From positions 496,001 to 560,000 of the forward strand of contig NZ_JARBJP010000002.1 in assembly GCF_029309905.1 (NCBI RefSeq): a stretch of 64,000 nucleotides of DNA. Reading direction: 5' to 3'. The stretch's first letter is position 1. Every line of letters starts with the position of its first letter. The notes under the pieces were generated by a model. The model ran no database searches. It was not told the DNA's origin and worked only from the letters and a program-made list of their open reading frames with translations. The DNA is from Brytella acorum. GTDB lineage: Bacteria > Pseudomonadota > Alphaproteobacteria > Acetobacterales > Acetobacteraceae. Below are positions 45,441-54,510 of this stretch, one piece after another. Position numbers and translations under genes: made by a program.

Positions 45441-46310
45441 GTGATCAAGCCACTTAAAAAAGCTGTTCTGCCCGTAGCGGGTCTGGGGACGCGTTTTCTT
45501 CCCGCGACCAAGGCCATGCCAAAGGAGATGCTGCCGGTCGTCGATCGTCCGCTGATCCAGTACGCGATCGATGAGGCGCGTGAGGCCGGGATCGAGCAGT
45601 TCTGCCTGATCACCGGGCGCGGCAAGGATAGTCTGATCGATTATTTTGACGTCGCATTCGAGCTTGAGACCACTTTGCGCGAGCGCGGCAAGCAGGCCGC
45701 GCTGGACGCTCTGGCCCCTTCCGCGATCGAGGCCGGGTCTCTGGTGGCCGTGCGTCAGCAGGAGCCTATGGGTCTTGGCCATGCGATCTGGTGCGCACGT
45801 GCGTTTATCGGCGACGATCCGTTTGCGATTTTGCTTCCGGACGATATCGTCAAGAGCAATCGCGGATGTATTGCTCAGTTGGTCGATGCGTACAACACCA
45901 CGGGTGGCAACGTCGTTGCGGTCACGGAAGTGCCCAATGAACACACCAACCGCTACGGCATCCTCGAAGTCGGCCATGATGATGGACGGATGGTCGAAGT
46001 CAAGGGGCTTGTGGAGAAACCAGACCCTAAAGACGCCCCTTCGAATCTTTCGATCATCGGACGTTATGTCCTCACCTCGGGCGTGATGAAACACCTCGCA
46101 AAGCTCGAGCGCGGTGCGGGCGGCGAGGTTCAGCTGACCGATGCCATGGCCAAATTGATCGGGCATGAACCGTTCCATGGCCTGCGTTACGAAGGCACAA
46201 GGTATGATTGTGGCGATAAGGCGGGCTTTCTGGAGGCCCAGATTGCGTTTTCAATAGATCGTCCAGATCTTGGTCCGGCAGTGAAAGAATTCATTAAGAA
46301 ATATGTCTGA
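45441..46310 (+). CDS. galU: UTP--glucose-1-phosphate uridylyltransferase
   Basis: 289 aa from GTG 45441 (GAGGTGAAG upstream). It makes UDP-glucose for polysaccharides such as cellulose or acetan in acetic acid bacteria. The nucleotidyl-transferase loop PVAGLGTRFLPATKAMPKEM (residues 9-28) and LPDDIVKSN, EKP and GGEVQLTDAM stretches are all in place. The C-terminus ends FIKKYV like other GalU. It is a single gene ending before a hairpin at 46372. Confidence 0.97.
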   Translation: MIKPLKKAVLPVAGLGTRFLPATKAMPKEMLPVVDRPLIQYAIDEAREAGIEQFCLITGRGKDSLIDYFDVAFELETTLRERGKQAALDALAPSAIEAGSLVAVRQQEPMGLGHAIWCARAFIGDDPFAILLPDDIVKSNRGCIAQLVDAYNTTGGNVVAVTEVPNEHTNRYGILEVGHDDGRMVEVKGLVEKPDPKDAPSNLSIIGRYVLTSGVMKHLAKLERGAGGEVQLTDAMAKLIGHEPFHGLRYEGTRYDCGDKAGFLEAQIAFSIDRPDLGPAVKEFIKKYV

Positions 46311-46371
46311 AGTCATTTGGTGACGGGACGTATGGTCCAGTAGAGTCCTGGACTGATAAATGTGTTCAAGG

Positions 46372-46403
46372 CGTCGCGCCCGAGAATAAATCAGGGCGCG
46401 ACG
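46372..46403 (+). terminator. Strong hairpin downstream of galU
   Basis: CGTCGCGCCC (46372-46381) is the perfect reverse complement of GGGCGCGACG (46394-46403), with a 12-base AT-rich loop (GAGAATAAATCA). It follows galU by 62 bases. No T-run follows, so it may be a terminator of the non-canonical type or a regulatory stem. Confidence 0.5.
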
Positions 46404-46491
46404 GCTGCATCTCAAGCCGTGATCGTCTGAAAAAAAAGAAGCTCCCGACGATTTATCGGCGAGGTGTCTGGTCGGATCAGGGTGTTTTCAG

Positions 46492-46686
46492 GTGTCAACG
46501 ACGCAGCGCGATTATCCCTTCAATGCGTTTCTGGAGCCCGGGCAGATCGTCATGCATCCGGAGCATGACGAATGGGGGAAAGGGCAGGTCCAGTCGGTGA
46601 TCGGGGCACGTGTGACAGTTAACTTTGCGGATGTCGGCAAAGTCCTCATCGATGCGTCTCGGGTGACGCTGACCGTCATCGGTTAA
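46492..46686 (+). CDS. DUF3553 domain protein
   Basis: 64 aa from a GTG at 46492. A small one-domain beta protein, with the family LEPGQIVMHPEHDEWGKGQV and VTVNFADVGKVLI blocks. DUF3553 is also found at the ends of some helicases and may bind nucleic acid, but the stand-alone form is uncharacterised. The stop overlaps the comF-like start (46686). I see it as the first gene of a five-gene run ending at 48633. Confidence 0.82.
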   Translation: MSTTQRDYPFNAFLEPGQIVMHPEHDEWGKGQVQSVIGARVTVNFADVGKVLIDASRVTLTVIG

Positions 46687-47477
46687 TGGGGTCGGTCGTG
46701 TCATTGCTTGCCCCGCGACGCCTGGCTTCTATGACATTCGATTTCATTCTGCCGCCCGTCTGCCATTGTTGTGGCGCGGAGACCTCCGGTTCCGGCGCGT
46801 TTTGCGCGGAGTGTTTCATGCATCTCCGGATCATCGGGCGGCCCTGTTGTGTTTCCTGTGCGGTACCGGTGCCCGAGAAGGCGTTTCTGGGTCACTCGGG
46901 GCGTTGTGCGGTATGCGAAGCATGCCTACCCCCCTGGAGACAGGCGCGCGCCGCTTTCGTTTATGATGAGTGGTCAAGAAAGCTGATCTTGCCGCTGAAA
47001 TATGCGGACCGGACGGAAAACGCGCGCCTCCTCGCGTCGTTCATGAAGCGCGCGGGCAGTGATCTGCTGATCGGGAACGACCTTCTGATCCCGGTTCCGC
47101 TGCATTGGACGCGCCTTCTGCGAAGGCGATATAATCAGGCCGCCCTGCTGGCGCGTGCTCTGGCGCGGGGCAAGGGGATGCCAACATGCATCCCTGACGT
47201 ATTGAAACGGGCCGTCATGACGCAATCTCTCGCGCGGCTTCCGTCGCGGGAAAGGGCTCGAGAAGTTCAAAAGGCGATCGTGGTAAGGCGTCAGTTTGTA
47301 CCGGCAGTCGAAGGCAAGCGTGTTCTTTTGATCGATGATGTCCTCACGACGGGGGCGACGGCTCGGGTTTGTACTCTTGCCCTCCTTGACGCGGGCGCCA
47401 CATCCGTTGATCTGCTTGTCGCCGCGCGTACAGAACGGTTCGCGTCGGAAAGCGAAGGGGAAGATGGCCAGAGTTGA
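46686..47477 (+). CDS. comF: ComF-family phosphoribosyltransferase-like protein
   Basis: 263 aa. An N-terminal zinc-ribbon-like part (VCHCCGAETSG...FCAEC and CCVSCAVP) precedes a type I PRTase fold with the PRPP loop RVLLIDDVLTTGAT (about residue 212-225). In competent bacteria ComF supports DNA uptake; in others its exact role is unclear. It starts at ATG 46686. It overlaps the glutaredoxin gene by 14 bp. Confidence 0.9.
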   Translation: MGSVVSLLAPRRLASMTFDFILPPVCHCCGAETSGSGAFCAECFMHLRIIGRPCCVSCAVPVPEKAFLGHSGRCAVCEACLPPWRQARAAFVYDEWSRKLILPLKYADRTENARLLASFMKRAGSDLLIGNDLLIPVPLHWTRLLRRRYNQAALLARALARGKGMPTCIPDVLKRAVMTQSLARLPSRERAREVQKAIVVRRQFVPAVEGKRVLLIDDVLTTGATARVCTLALLDAGATSVDLLVAARTERFASESEGEDGQS

Positions 47478-47724
47478 AATCTATACGCAGCCGGGTTGCC
47501 CCTACTGCGTCCACGCGGTGGATATCCTGCGCGATAAAAACGTCGCCTTTACCGAAATCAACGCGCCACGAGGGACCCACGAACGAGACGATGCGATTCG
47601 TCGTTCCGGTGGCGGCACGACGGTTCCGCAGATTTTCATCGATGAAAAAGCCATCGGTGGCTGTACTGATTTGATGGCGCTCGACCGATCCGGGCTTCTG
47701 AACGAGATGCTGGGCATTGCATGA
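47464..47724 (+). CDS. grxC: Glutaredoxin 3
   Basis: 86 aa dithiol glutaredoxin. The active site is CPYC (residues 11-14), the GSH-binding TVPQIFIDEKAIGGCTDL lies near residue 52-70, and the length fits GrxC. It passes electrons from glutathione to protein disulfides. ATG 47464 lies within the end of comF, as expected for coupled genes; the frame extends upstream only antisense-free inside comF. Its stop overlaps the next gene (ATGA). Confidence 0.95.
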   Translation: MARVEIYTQPGCPYCVHAVDILRDKNVAFTEINAPRGTHERDDAIRRSGGGTTVPQIFIDEKAIGGCTDLMALDRSGLLNEMLGIA

Positions 47725-48149
47725 TTCGGTTTCAGCTTCGATGTGGATCCGGCCATGAGTTTGATGGGTGGTTTCGGACTGGAGCTGATTTCGATTCTCA
47801 GGCGGAAAAACTCCTGATCGAATGTCCATGCTGCGGAACGACCCGTGTCGAGAAAGCCTTGATGGCACCGGCGCTGGGTCGCTCTCATGGACCGGCCGCT
47901 CAGGCCGCGCCGCAGGACATGGCGCATGCGCTCCTTCGACATATGCGAAGATATGTCGAGACGCAGTGCGATAATGTGGGCGAGCGTTTTGCCGATGAGG
48001 CGATCGCGCGGCGAGATCTTGTCGACGGTGGCGAAGAATTGCCCGCGAAGGGTATCTACGGCACTCTGAATGACGAAGGTCGGGAACGGCTTAACGATGA
48101 GGGAATCGATTATGTGGCCTTGCCGTGGGGTAAGCGGTCGGATGCTTGA
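47721..48149 (+). CDS. DUF1178 family zinc-ribbon protein
   Basis: 142 aa. An N-terminal IRFQLRCGSGHEFDGWF carries the first cysteine and His of a likely zinc ribbon, with the second pair in ECPCCGTTRVEKALM. The C-terminal helix holds the MRRYVE motif of DUF1178. This alphaproteobacterial family is of unknown function and commonly lies near grxC and ComF-like genes. It overlaps the next gene by 8 bp. Confidence 0.9.
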   Translation: MIRFQLRCGSGHEFDGWFRTGADFDSQAEKLLIECPCCGTTRVEKALMAPALGRSHGPAAQAAPQDMAHALLRHMRRYVETQCDNVGERFADEAIARRDLVDGGEELPAKGIYGTLNDEGRERLNDEGIDYVALPWGKRSDA

Positions 48150-48633
48150 GTTTGCGTCGAGACGCTCGAAAGGGCTGTGCCATATCTTCCTTGCGATGCT
48201 CTTCATGGCCGGATGCGGGCTGACACCACGATCGGCCTGTGCGCAGACACGGGGTAATCCAGTGCTCGACGTAGAAGGCTACTGGCTGGCCCAGGACCAC
48301 GATGGGGTGTTCCTCATCGGACATTGCGGCGGAGAACTCTGCGGCAAGCTGGTTGGCATGCAGTACGAAGGGGAGATGCCCAAGGACGTGAACGGGCGTC
48401 CGCAATGCGGACTCATGATGTTGACGGGTTTCAGAGCGGAGGAACATGGACACTGGGGCGGCCATATTCTCGACCCACAGACCGGCAAAGTTTATGACTC
48501 CAAAATCTGGTCTCCCCAACCGGACGTTCTGAAGCTGCGCGGTTACATCCTTGGCATTACACTTTTCGGCGAGACCCAGACGTGGACGCGTTATCGTGGT
48601 ACGATTGGGGAAGCCTGCAAAATGCCAGCCTGA
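48142..48633 (+). CDS. DUF2147 domain exported protein
   Basis: 163 aa from ATG 48142. A signal peptide or lipobox-like segment (FLAMLFMAGCGLTP, Cys near residue 25) precedes a compact lipocalin-like DUF2147 fold of about 120 residues: VEGYWLAQDHDGVFLIG, then CGGELCGKLVGMQYEG, GGHILDPQTGKVY, and the C-terminal RGYILGITLFGETQTWTR. Function unknown; related proteins are found near envelope genes. Both AGCG lipidation and plain cleavage (SACA) are possible, so anchoring is uncertain. Confidence 0.8.
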   Translation: MLEFASRRSKGLCHIFLAMLFMAGCGLTPRSACAQTRGNPVLDVEGYWLAQDHDGVFLIGHCGGELCGKLVGMQYEGEMPKDVNGRPQCGLMMLTGFRAEEHGHWGGHILDPQTGKVYDSKIWSPQPDVLKLRGYILGITLFGETQTWTRYRGTIGEACKMPA

Positions 48634-48695
48634 TTTCACTGCCGGCGATGCCGAGAAAAGACGGACGGGCAGGGGCGTTATCGAGGAAGTCCAAC

Positions 48696-49952
48696 ATGCA
48701 TTCTGCCCATTTGACGCGTCGACTGATGATCGCGGGAACGTTTGGCCTGGTCTGCGCACGCAAGGGCGTTGCGCAGACGACATCGGACAGCATTCCGTCT
48801 TCGCTCCCCGCAAAGGCGTCCCGCACAATCTGCTTCGTCGGTGGTTATACCAAACACTGCCCTCCAGGTGTGGAAGGGAATGGCGAGGGCATCGCCGTTT
48901 TTGAAATGGATCGACAGACCGGCGTTCTGACGCCGGTGACGACCTTTACCGATATTGCCAGTCCGTCGTTCATCGTGCTTTCGCAGGATCATCGCTTCCT
49001 CTACGCGCTCAGCGAAATCAGCGATTACAACAAGGCCGGACACGGTGCGGTCACCGCCTTCGCCGTGGACCGGAGCGATGGTTCGCTCAAAAAGCTCAAT
49101 ACCGTCAGTTCCGGCGGCGCCGGACCGGCTCATCTGAGCGTTCATCATTCCGGTCGCTATGTCCTGGTCGCGAATTATAATGGCGGCTGCGTCGCGGTTC
49201 TGCCCATTCGTCCCGACGGCTCTCTGGGAGAGGTGACAGACGTCGTGCATAACTCGGGGCCGCGACAGCCGGAGAGGGCTGCCGATAATCCGCAGGGAAA
49301 TTTTGCTGTCTCGGATCATTCCGGGTCTCATCCCCATATGATCTCCAGCGATCCGAGTGGCCACTTCGTACTGGCGGACGATGCCGGACTGGATAGAATC
49401 TATGTGTGGCATCTGAATCTGGCGACCGGCAAGCTCGAACCCGCAGCGAAGCCCTATTATGACATGACGCCGGGCTCGGCTCCCCGTCACTTCGTTTTTT
49501 CGCCGAACGGCAAGCTGATTTACAATCTGTGCGAGCAGGACTCGAAGGTGATCGTATCGAGCTTCGATCCGGCGACGGGGGCGATATCGAATCTTCAGTC
49601 GGTCAGCACCGTGACGTCGCATTTCCGCGGAAGCACGCTCGCGGCGGAGATCATCATTTCCGCGAACGGGAAATTTCTCTACGCATCCAATCGCCTGGGC
49701 GATTCTCTGGCGGTTTTCACCATCGCGGAAGACGGCACGCTCAAGCTTCAGGACGAAGCCTGGATGCATGCCGATTATGGCCGGGCCATGATGTTGGATC
49801 CGTCCGGTTCTTTCATCTTCTGCGCCAACCAGCGCAGCGACACCGTGACGTCTTTCAAGGTCGATCCGCATACAGGTGAAATCGCTTTTACCGGACAGTT
49901 TACACCGGTCGGCAGTCCGACGACCTTTGCGTTTCTGGACACGGTGGGCTGA
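48696..49952 (+). CDS. Exported lactonase-family beta-propeller (YbhE-type)
   Basis: 418 aa. The fold is the 7-bladed propeller of the 6-phosphogluconolactonase/lactonase family: ASPSFIVLSQDHRFLYALSE early, GSHPHMISSDPSGHFVLADD near residue 210, PRHFVFSPNGKLIYNLCEQ around 265, and ANGKFLYASNRLGDSLAVF. The N-terminus has LTRRLMIAGTFGL, which could be a Tat signal, so it may act in the periplasm. It then would not be the cytoplasmic pentose-phosphate enzyme; the substrate is likely a sugar lactone, e.g. gluconolactone, which acetic acid bacteria produce in the periplasm. Confidence 0.82.
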   Translation: MHSAHLTRRLMIAGTFGLVCARKGVAQTTSDSIPSSLPAKASRTICFVGGYTKHCPPGVEGNGEGIAVFEMDRQTGVLTPVTTFTDIASPSFIVLSQDHRFLYALSEISDYNKAGHGAVTAFAVDRSDGSLKKLNTVSSGGAGPAHLSVHHSGRYVLVANYNGGCVAVLPIRPDGSLGEVTDVVHNSGPRQPERAADNPQGNFAVSDHSGSHPHMISSDPSGHFVLADDAGLDRIYVWHLNLATGKLEPAAKPYYDMTPGSAPRHFVFSPNGKLIYNLCEQDSKVIVSSFDPATGAISNLQSVSTVTSHFRGSTLAAEIIISANGKFLYASNRLGDSLAVFTIAEDGTLKLQDEAWMHADYGRAMMLDPSGSFIFCANQRSDTVTSFKVDPHTGEIAFTGQFTPVGSPTTFAFLDTVG

Positions 49953-49962
49953 TCTCGCGGAA

Positions 49963-49991
49963 GTTCCTGCGGAGCGCATGCCCGCAGGAAC
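49963..49991. terminator. Hairpin between convergent lactonase and ubiG genes
   Basis: GTTCCTGCGG (49963-49972) pairs perfectly with CCGCAGGAAC (49982-49991) across a 9-base loop. It lies between the lactonase stop (49952) and the ubiG stop (50007) and can end both transcripts. Confidence 0.55.
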
Positions 49992-50006
49992 GCGTTCGTC
50001 GAGGTC

Positions 50007-50741
50007 TCAGCCGCGTGTGAACATCGCGATATAATTGATCGACGTGTCGCGCGTCGTCCGCCACATCGTCGGCGTGAAGCTCATGCCCGCGATATCGGTC
50101 ATGCGCAGTCCCGCCGCACGTCCCATGGCGGCGAGTTCGTCGGGCTTGATGAACTTCTTCCAGTCATGCGTGCCTTTGGGCAGGAGGCGTGCGATGTATT
50201 CGGCGCCGATCTTGGCGACGGCCAACGCGCGCAACGTGCGGTTCATGGTCGATACGCAGACCATGCCGCCGGGGCGGGTCAGGCTCGCCAGCAGATGCAT
50301 GAACTGTTGCGGGTCCGTGACATGCTCGATGACTTCGAGAGCCGTCACGACGTCAAATGTCTGCTTCTCGGCACAAAGCTCTTCCGCACTCCCGCAGCGA
50401 TAAGACAGGTCTCCCGCACCGGCTGGCAGAGGGTAGGTGGCGACATGCGCGCGGGCGGCCTCGATCCCGTCGGGAGATGCATCGAGCCCGCAGACCTCAA
50501 ATCCGAATTTCGCGAAGGCTTCGCTCGCCAGTCCCGCGCCACATCCGATATCGAGCAGTCGAAGCGATTTGTGTCCGACGTCTTGCAGGGGCCGGACGCG
50601 TTCTTCCACCCAGCGCGTCCGCAGCGGGTTCATGTCATGGAGCGGACGCATGGGCCCTTGGGGGTCCCACCAGTCGCGCGCGAGCTGTCCGAAGCGTGCG
50701 ATTTCCTGTTCCGAGACCGAGGACGATGTAGTTTGTGACAT
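50007..50741 (-). CDS. ubiG: Ubiquinone biosynthesis O-methyltransferase
   Basis: 244 aa. It does both O-methylations in ubiquinone synthesis. The N-terminal FGQLARDWWDPQGPMRPLHD and SAM-binding LLDIGCGAGLASEAF (about residue 65) are typical of UbiG, and the EVIEHVTDP motif lies near residue 140. The start is ATG 50741; the open frame further upstream is not family-like. Alphaproteobacterial ubiG is often divergent from lysC, and this is the case here (166 bp). Confidence 0.95.
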   Translation of the reverse strand: MSQTTSSSVSEQEIARFGQLARDWWDPQGPMRPLHDMNPLRTRWVEERVRPLQDVGHKSLRLLDIGCGAGLASEAFAKFGFEVCGLDASPDGIEAARAHVATYPLPAGAGDLSYRCGSAEELCAEKQTFDVVTALEVIEHVTDPQQFMHLLASLTRPGGMVCVSTMNRTLRALAVAKIGAEYIARLLPKGTHDWKKFIKPDELAAMGRAAGLRMTDIAGMSFTPTMWRTTRDTSINYIAMFTRG

Positions 50742-50907
50742 TGTGTAACCTTGTTGACATGTCTGCCATATGCGCTCCGCACTGGACGAGATGCCTTGAA
50801 ATCGGTAATGGACCCGGCCTTTCCCTGCCTTCATTGTCAGATCCGGCGAGCAGAGTCCGGGTATGGCGAAAAGACCCTGTCCGTTTCGTATCGGAGCCAA
50901 GTGCACG

Positions 50908-52146
50908 ATGTCTACGCCCCGCACCCGGATCGTCATGAAGTTCGGGGGTACTTCCGTTGCTGATCTCGATCGTATTCGCGCTGTGGCCGAGCGCGTAAAG
51001 CACGCTTATGACCAGGGCCATCAGGTTGCCGTCGTCGTGTCGGCGATGGCGGGCGTGACCAATCGCATGGTCGGTTACTGTGAAAGCCTCGATCCTCTCT
51101 TCGACCCTCGTGAATATGATGCCGTCGTCGCGAGTGGCGAGCAGGTGACAAGTGGTCTGACGGCGATCGCGCTGCAAAAGCTGGGCGTTCCAGCGCGCTC
51201 ATGGCTCGGGTGGCAGATTCCCTTGCGCACGGATGAGGCGCATGGGAAAGCGCGCATCGAGGGGGTCAACGGCGCCGCTCTGCTGGCCAGCATGGCGTCC
51301 GGCGAAGTGCCGGTCATTGCCGGATTTCAGGGCATCGGTCCGGACGGACGCATCGCGACGCTGGGGCGCGGCGGCTCCGACACATCGGCCGTGGCCGTGG
51401 CGGCGGCCATCAATGCGGATCGATGCGACATCTATACCGATGTGGACGGCATCTACACGACCGATCCGCGGATCGTGAAGAAAGCCCGCAAGCTGGAACG
51501 CGTCTCCTTCGAGGAAATGCTCGAGCTGGCGTCCGTCGGGGCCAAGGTTCTTCAGACACGCAGCGTTGGCCTGGCGATGAAGGAAAAGGTACGGGTGAGG
51601 GTGCTCTCCAGCTTTGAACCTCCGTGTGACGATGCGGGCTCGCTGGTGGTGGACGAGGACGAGATTATGGAAAAGCAGGTTGTTACGGGCATCGCCTATT
51701 CGCGCGATGAGGCCAAGATCTCGATCCGGCGTATTCCGGACCGTCCTGGCATCGCCGCTGCGATCTTCACGCCGCTGGCGCGCAATGGCGTGAATGTCGA
51801 CATGATCGTCCAGAGCACGGGCGCCGATGGCATGACCAACCTGACGTTCACGGTTGGGAAGGCCGACGAGGCCCGGGCGCTCGAAGTTCTCGAGGGCTGT
51901 CGCGCCGATATTTCCTATGGCGAGCTGGCGCGTGACAGCGATGTCGTGAAGATCAGCGTCGTGGGCATGGGAATGCGCTCGCATGCGGGTATTGCCAGCA
52001 CGATGTTTCAGACGCTCGCGGATCGCGGCATCAATGTTCAGGTCATTTCGACCAGCGAAATCAAGATTTCCGTGCTGATCGGCGCGGAATACACGGAACT
52101 TGCCGTTCGCACGCTCCATACGGCCTTCGGCCTGGATGCGCAGTAA
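50908..52146 (+). CDS. lysC: Aspartate kinase
   Basis: 412 aa. It phosphorylates aspartate, first step to lysine, threonine, methionine and DAP. The N-terminal VMKFGGTSVAD binds ATP/substrate; GRGGSDTSAVAVA, DVDGIYTTDPRIV follow. Two ACT domains occupy about residues 260-405 and normally give feedback control by lysine and/or threonine. The start is ATG 50908, MSTPRTR; a GGAG site lies upstream. It begins the plus-strand run lysC to prfA. Confidence 0.95.
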   Translation: MSTPRTRIVMKFGGTSVADLDRIRAVAERVKHAYDQGHQVAVVVSAMAGVTNRMVGYCESLDPLFDPREYDAVVASGEQVTSGLTAIALQKLGVPARSWLGWQIPLRTDEAHGKARIEGVNGAALLASMASGEVPVIAGFQGIGPDGRIATLGRGGSDTSAVAVAAAINADRCDIYTDVDGIYTTDPRIVKKARKLERVSFEEMLELASVGAKVLQTRSVGLAMKEKVRVRVLSSFEPPCDDAGSLVVDEDEIMEKQVVTGIAYSRDEAKISIRRIPDRPGIAAAIFTPLARNGVNVDMIVQSTGADGMTNLTFTVGKADEARALEVLEGCRADISYGELARDSDVVKISVVGMGMRSHAGIASTMFQTLADRGINVQVISTSEIKISVLIGAEYTELAVRTLHTAFGLDAQ

Positions 52147-52147
52147 A

Positions 52148-53233
52148 ATGGAAAACGCCGTGAACGATGTGAATCGCCGCGCGATCGCCCGCCGCCAGCT
52201 TCAGGACCTGTGGCAGGCCGGATGCGATTTTCTGGGTAGCGAGGTCTCCATCCTCGGCGGAGCGATGTCCTGGGTCAGTGAACGTCATCTCGTTTCCGCG
52301 ATTTCCAACGCGGGTGGTTTCGGGGTGATTGCCTGTGGCGCCATGCAGCCGGAACGCCTGGCCGAGGAGATCTCGGCCACGAGGGCGCTGACGGATCGAC
52401 CTTTTGGCGTGAACCTGATCACCATGCATCCTGAGCTGGAGAAGCTCGTCGCTGTCTGTCTTGAGCATGAGGTTACGCATGTGGTTCTCGCCGGTGGCGT
52501 GCCTTCGGGCGCGACGATCAGGCAGGTCCGTGACGGTGGCGCGCGGGCCATCGCGTTCGCGCCCGCGCTGGCATTGGGCAAGAGGCTCGTAAAGCTTGGC
52601 ATCGAAGCACTCGTGATCGAGGGGTCGGAGGCTGGCGGTCATGTCGGTCCCGTTTCGCTCAATGTCCTTGTCCAGGAAATTTTGCCCTATGTCAGTGACG
52701 TGCCGGTGTTTGTGGCTGGTGGTCTTGGCCGTGGTGATGCCATCCTGAGCTATCTGGAGCGAGGCGCGGCAGGTGCTCAGCTCGGAACCCTGTTCGCAGC
52801 CTCCGCCGAGAGCATCGCCCATGAGCATTTCAAGAAAGCCTTTATTCGTGCCAGCGCACGGGACGCCATAACCTCCAGTCAGCTCGACGAGCGTTTCCCG
52901 GTGATCCCTGTTCGTGGCTTGACGAACAGCGGAACCCGTCGCTTCATGGCGCATCAGGCCGACGTTCTGGGCCGCTTCCAGAAAGGCGAAGTGTCCCGTG
53001 AGGATGCACAGCTTGAAATTGAACATTTCTGGGCGGGCGCCCTGCGACGCGCCGTGATCGAAGGGGACGTCGAGGAAGGTTCCGTGATGGCGGGGCAGAG
53101 TGTTGGCATGGTAAAAACGATCCGTCCCGTGCGCGACATCATCGATTCGCTTGTCGAACAGGCGGTTGACGCCCTGATTCTTCGCGATGAGCGGATGTCG
53201 GCGCGCCGGGTGCCTGAACTTGCGGCTGGATGA
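52148..53233 (+). CDS. Nitronate monooxygenase family FMN protein
   Basis: 361 aa TIM-barrel flavoprotein. It starts at ATG 52148, one base after the lysC stop. The FMN-binding marks are LGGAMSWVSERHLVSAISNAG early, EGSEAGGHVGP (about residue 160-170, catalytic His in the GGHxG motif) and VAGGLGRGDAILSYLERGAAG with GTLF near residue 215. The family includes nitronate monooxygenases and FabK-like enoyl reductases; the GGHVG loop fits the former, but the natural substrate is not known. The stop overlaps the rodZ-like gene. Confidence 0.86.
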   Translation: MENAVNDVNRRAIARRQLQDLWQAGCDFLGSEVSILGGAMSWVSERHLVSAISNAGGFGVIACGAMQPERLAEEISATRALTDRPFGVNLITMHPELEKLVAVCLEHEVTHVVLAGGVPSGATIRQVRDGGARAIAFAPALALGKRLVKLGIEALVIEGSEAGGHVGPVSLNVLVQEILPYVSDVPVFVAGGLGRGDAILSYLERGAAGAQLGTLFAASAESIAHEHFKKAFIRASARDAITSSQLDERFPVIPVRGLTNSGTRRFMAHQADVLGRFQKGEVSREDAQLEIEHFWAGALRRAVIEGDVEEGSVMAGQSVGMVKTIRPVRDIIDSLVEQAVDALILRDERMSARRVPELAAG

Positions 53234-54432
53234 CGCCGACGGACGCCAGCCCGAACCGGCTCCCAGGCCGTAAGGGGGACGATGTGCATCAGGAGAATGA
53301 TCCGGACTCCCTGGGCGCCGTTCTGCGTGCCAGACGCGAAGAGCTTGGCCTGTCGCTGACCCAGGTCGAAGCGTGGCTTCGTATTCGCGTCGTCTATATC
53401 GAGGCGCTCGAGAGCGGCAAGATCGCGACGCTTCCGGGTACGGCATACGCGGTCGGTTTTCTGCGCACCTACGCGGATGCTCTCGGTCTCGACGGTGCCG
53501 CGATGGTTTCCAGGTTCCGTCAGGGCAGTCCAGCGAGCATGGAGCGCGTCCCTCCGCTGAGCTTCCCGCAGCCAGTCAGCGACCGGACCATACCATTGGG
53601 CCTGTGGGTCGGAATTGGTCTGGTTGCCGTGGTGGCGGCCTATGCGGGTTACTATCACTTTTCAGCGGTCCCAGTCGAAACCGCGCGTTATGTTCCGCCC
53701 GCGAACGAGCTTATGCCGGGCGTTACGGAAAAAGGTACGACGTCTCCGCAGATTGCGTCGGTACTGCCCGAACGCGGTGAAGCTCCGACTCCACGGAGCG
53801 CACCGACGACAGCCGCCGCAGTTCCGGGCACCCCGGTTTCAGGTGCCACGGCTCCAGATCCGGGCCCGTCCACACCGGAAACGGCATCCTCGCCGTCCGC
53901 ACCGGCGACGGGTGTGCCGCCATCGGTTGCTCCTGCCGTGAACTCTGTCCCGGCGGTCATGCCGCAGGAAGCGGCGTCTTCACCCGTGACATCGACCCTT
54001 TCGCCGGATGCGATTGTCGTCGAGGCTTCGGCCGACTCCTGGGTGCAAATCAAGGATCATAATGGCGGCGTCGTCCTGAACCGGGTCCTGAAGGCTGGAG
54101 AAAACTGGCAGGCGGATGGTTCGGGCGCGCCCTATCGTATGACGGTCGGCAACGCCGGCGGCATCACGCTTCGCGCCGGTAACGTGACGACGGGACCGCT
54201 CGGTCGGGCTGGTGCGGTTTTGCGAGGCGTGCCCGTCTCCGCTTATGATATCGTTGGCGGCAAATTCGCCGGGGCGACGCCGGACACGACGTCTGTCCCT
54301 GCCCGTCCGGTCGCCGCCGAAAATACCGTCCCCCGGAGCCGTCCGGCACCAGCGGCGACTCCCGCCACGAATTCAAGCGAAACCGACCGCCTGAATGCGG
54401 GGCAACTGGAACATTTGGCGCAACCGCGCTAG
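53230..54432 (+). CDS. RodZ-like protein (HTH, one TM helix, DUF4115)
   Basis: 400 aa. Residues about 20-85 form an Xre-type HTH (GAVLRARREELGLSLTQVEA, then IRVVYIEALESGKIATLPG). One TM helix lies at about residues 121-140 (GLWVGIGLVAVVAAYAGYY). A long Pro/Ala/Thr/Ser-rich linker (about 150-260) then leads to a DUF4115 domain (IVVEASADSWVQIKD on). This architecture is that of RodZ, which links the MreB cytoskeleton to the cell wall. It lies just before ispG, as in many bacteria. The ATG at 53230 overlaps the previous stop. Confidence 0.85.
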   Translation: MTPTDASPNRLPGRKGDDVHQENDPDSLGAVLRARREELGLSLTQVEAWLRIRVVYIEALESGKIATLPGTAYAVGFLRTYADALGLDGAAMVSRFRQGSPASMERVPPLSFPQPVSDRTIPLGLWVGIGLVAVVAAYAGYYHFSAVPVETARYVPPANELMPGVTEKGTTSPQIASVLPERGEAPTPRSAPTTAAAVPGTPVSGATAPDPGPSTPETASSPSAPATGVPPSVAPAVNSVPAVMPQEAASSPVTSTLSPDAIVVEASADSWVQIKDHNGGVVLNRVLKAGENWQADGSGAPYRMTVGNAGGITLRAGNVTTGPLGRAGAVLRGVPVSAYDIVGGKFAGATPDTTSVPARPVAAENTVPRSRPAPAATPATNSSETDRLNAGQLEHLAQPR

Positions 54433-54510
54433 AGCATCGTCCGAACTGCCGCGAATGGCACATCTCTCGCTCTGGCCCTGGGCCGGATCGCCCGTCTGGA
54501 AGGACAGATC

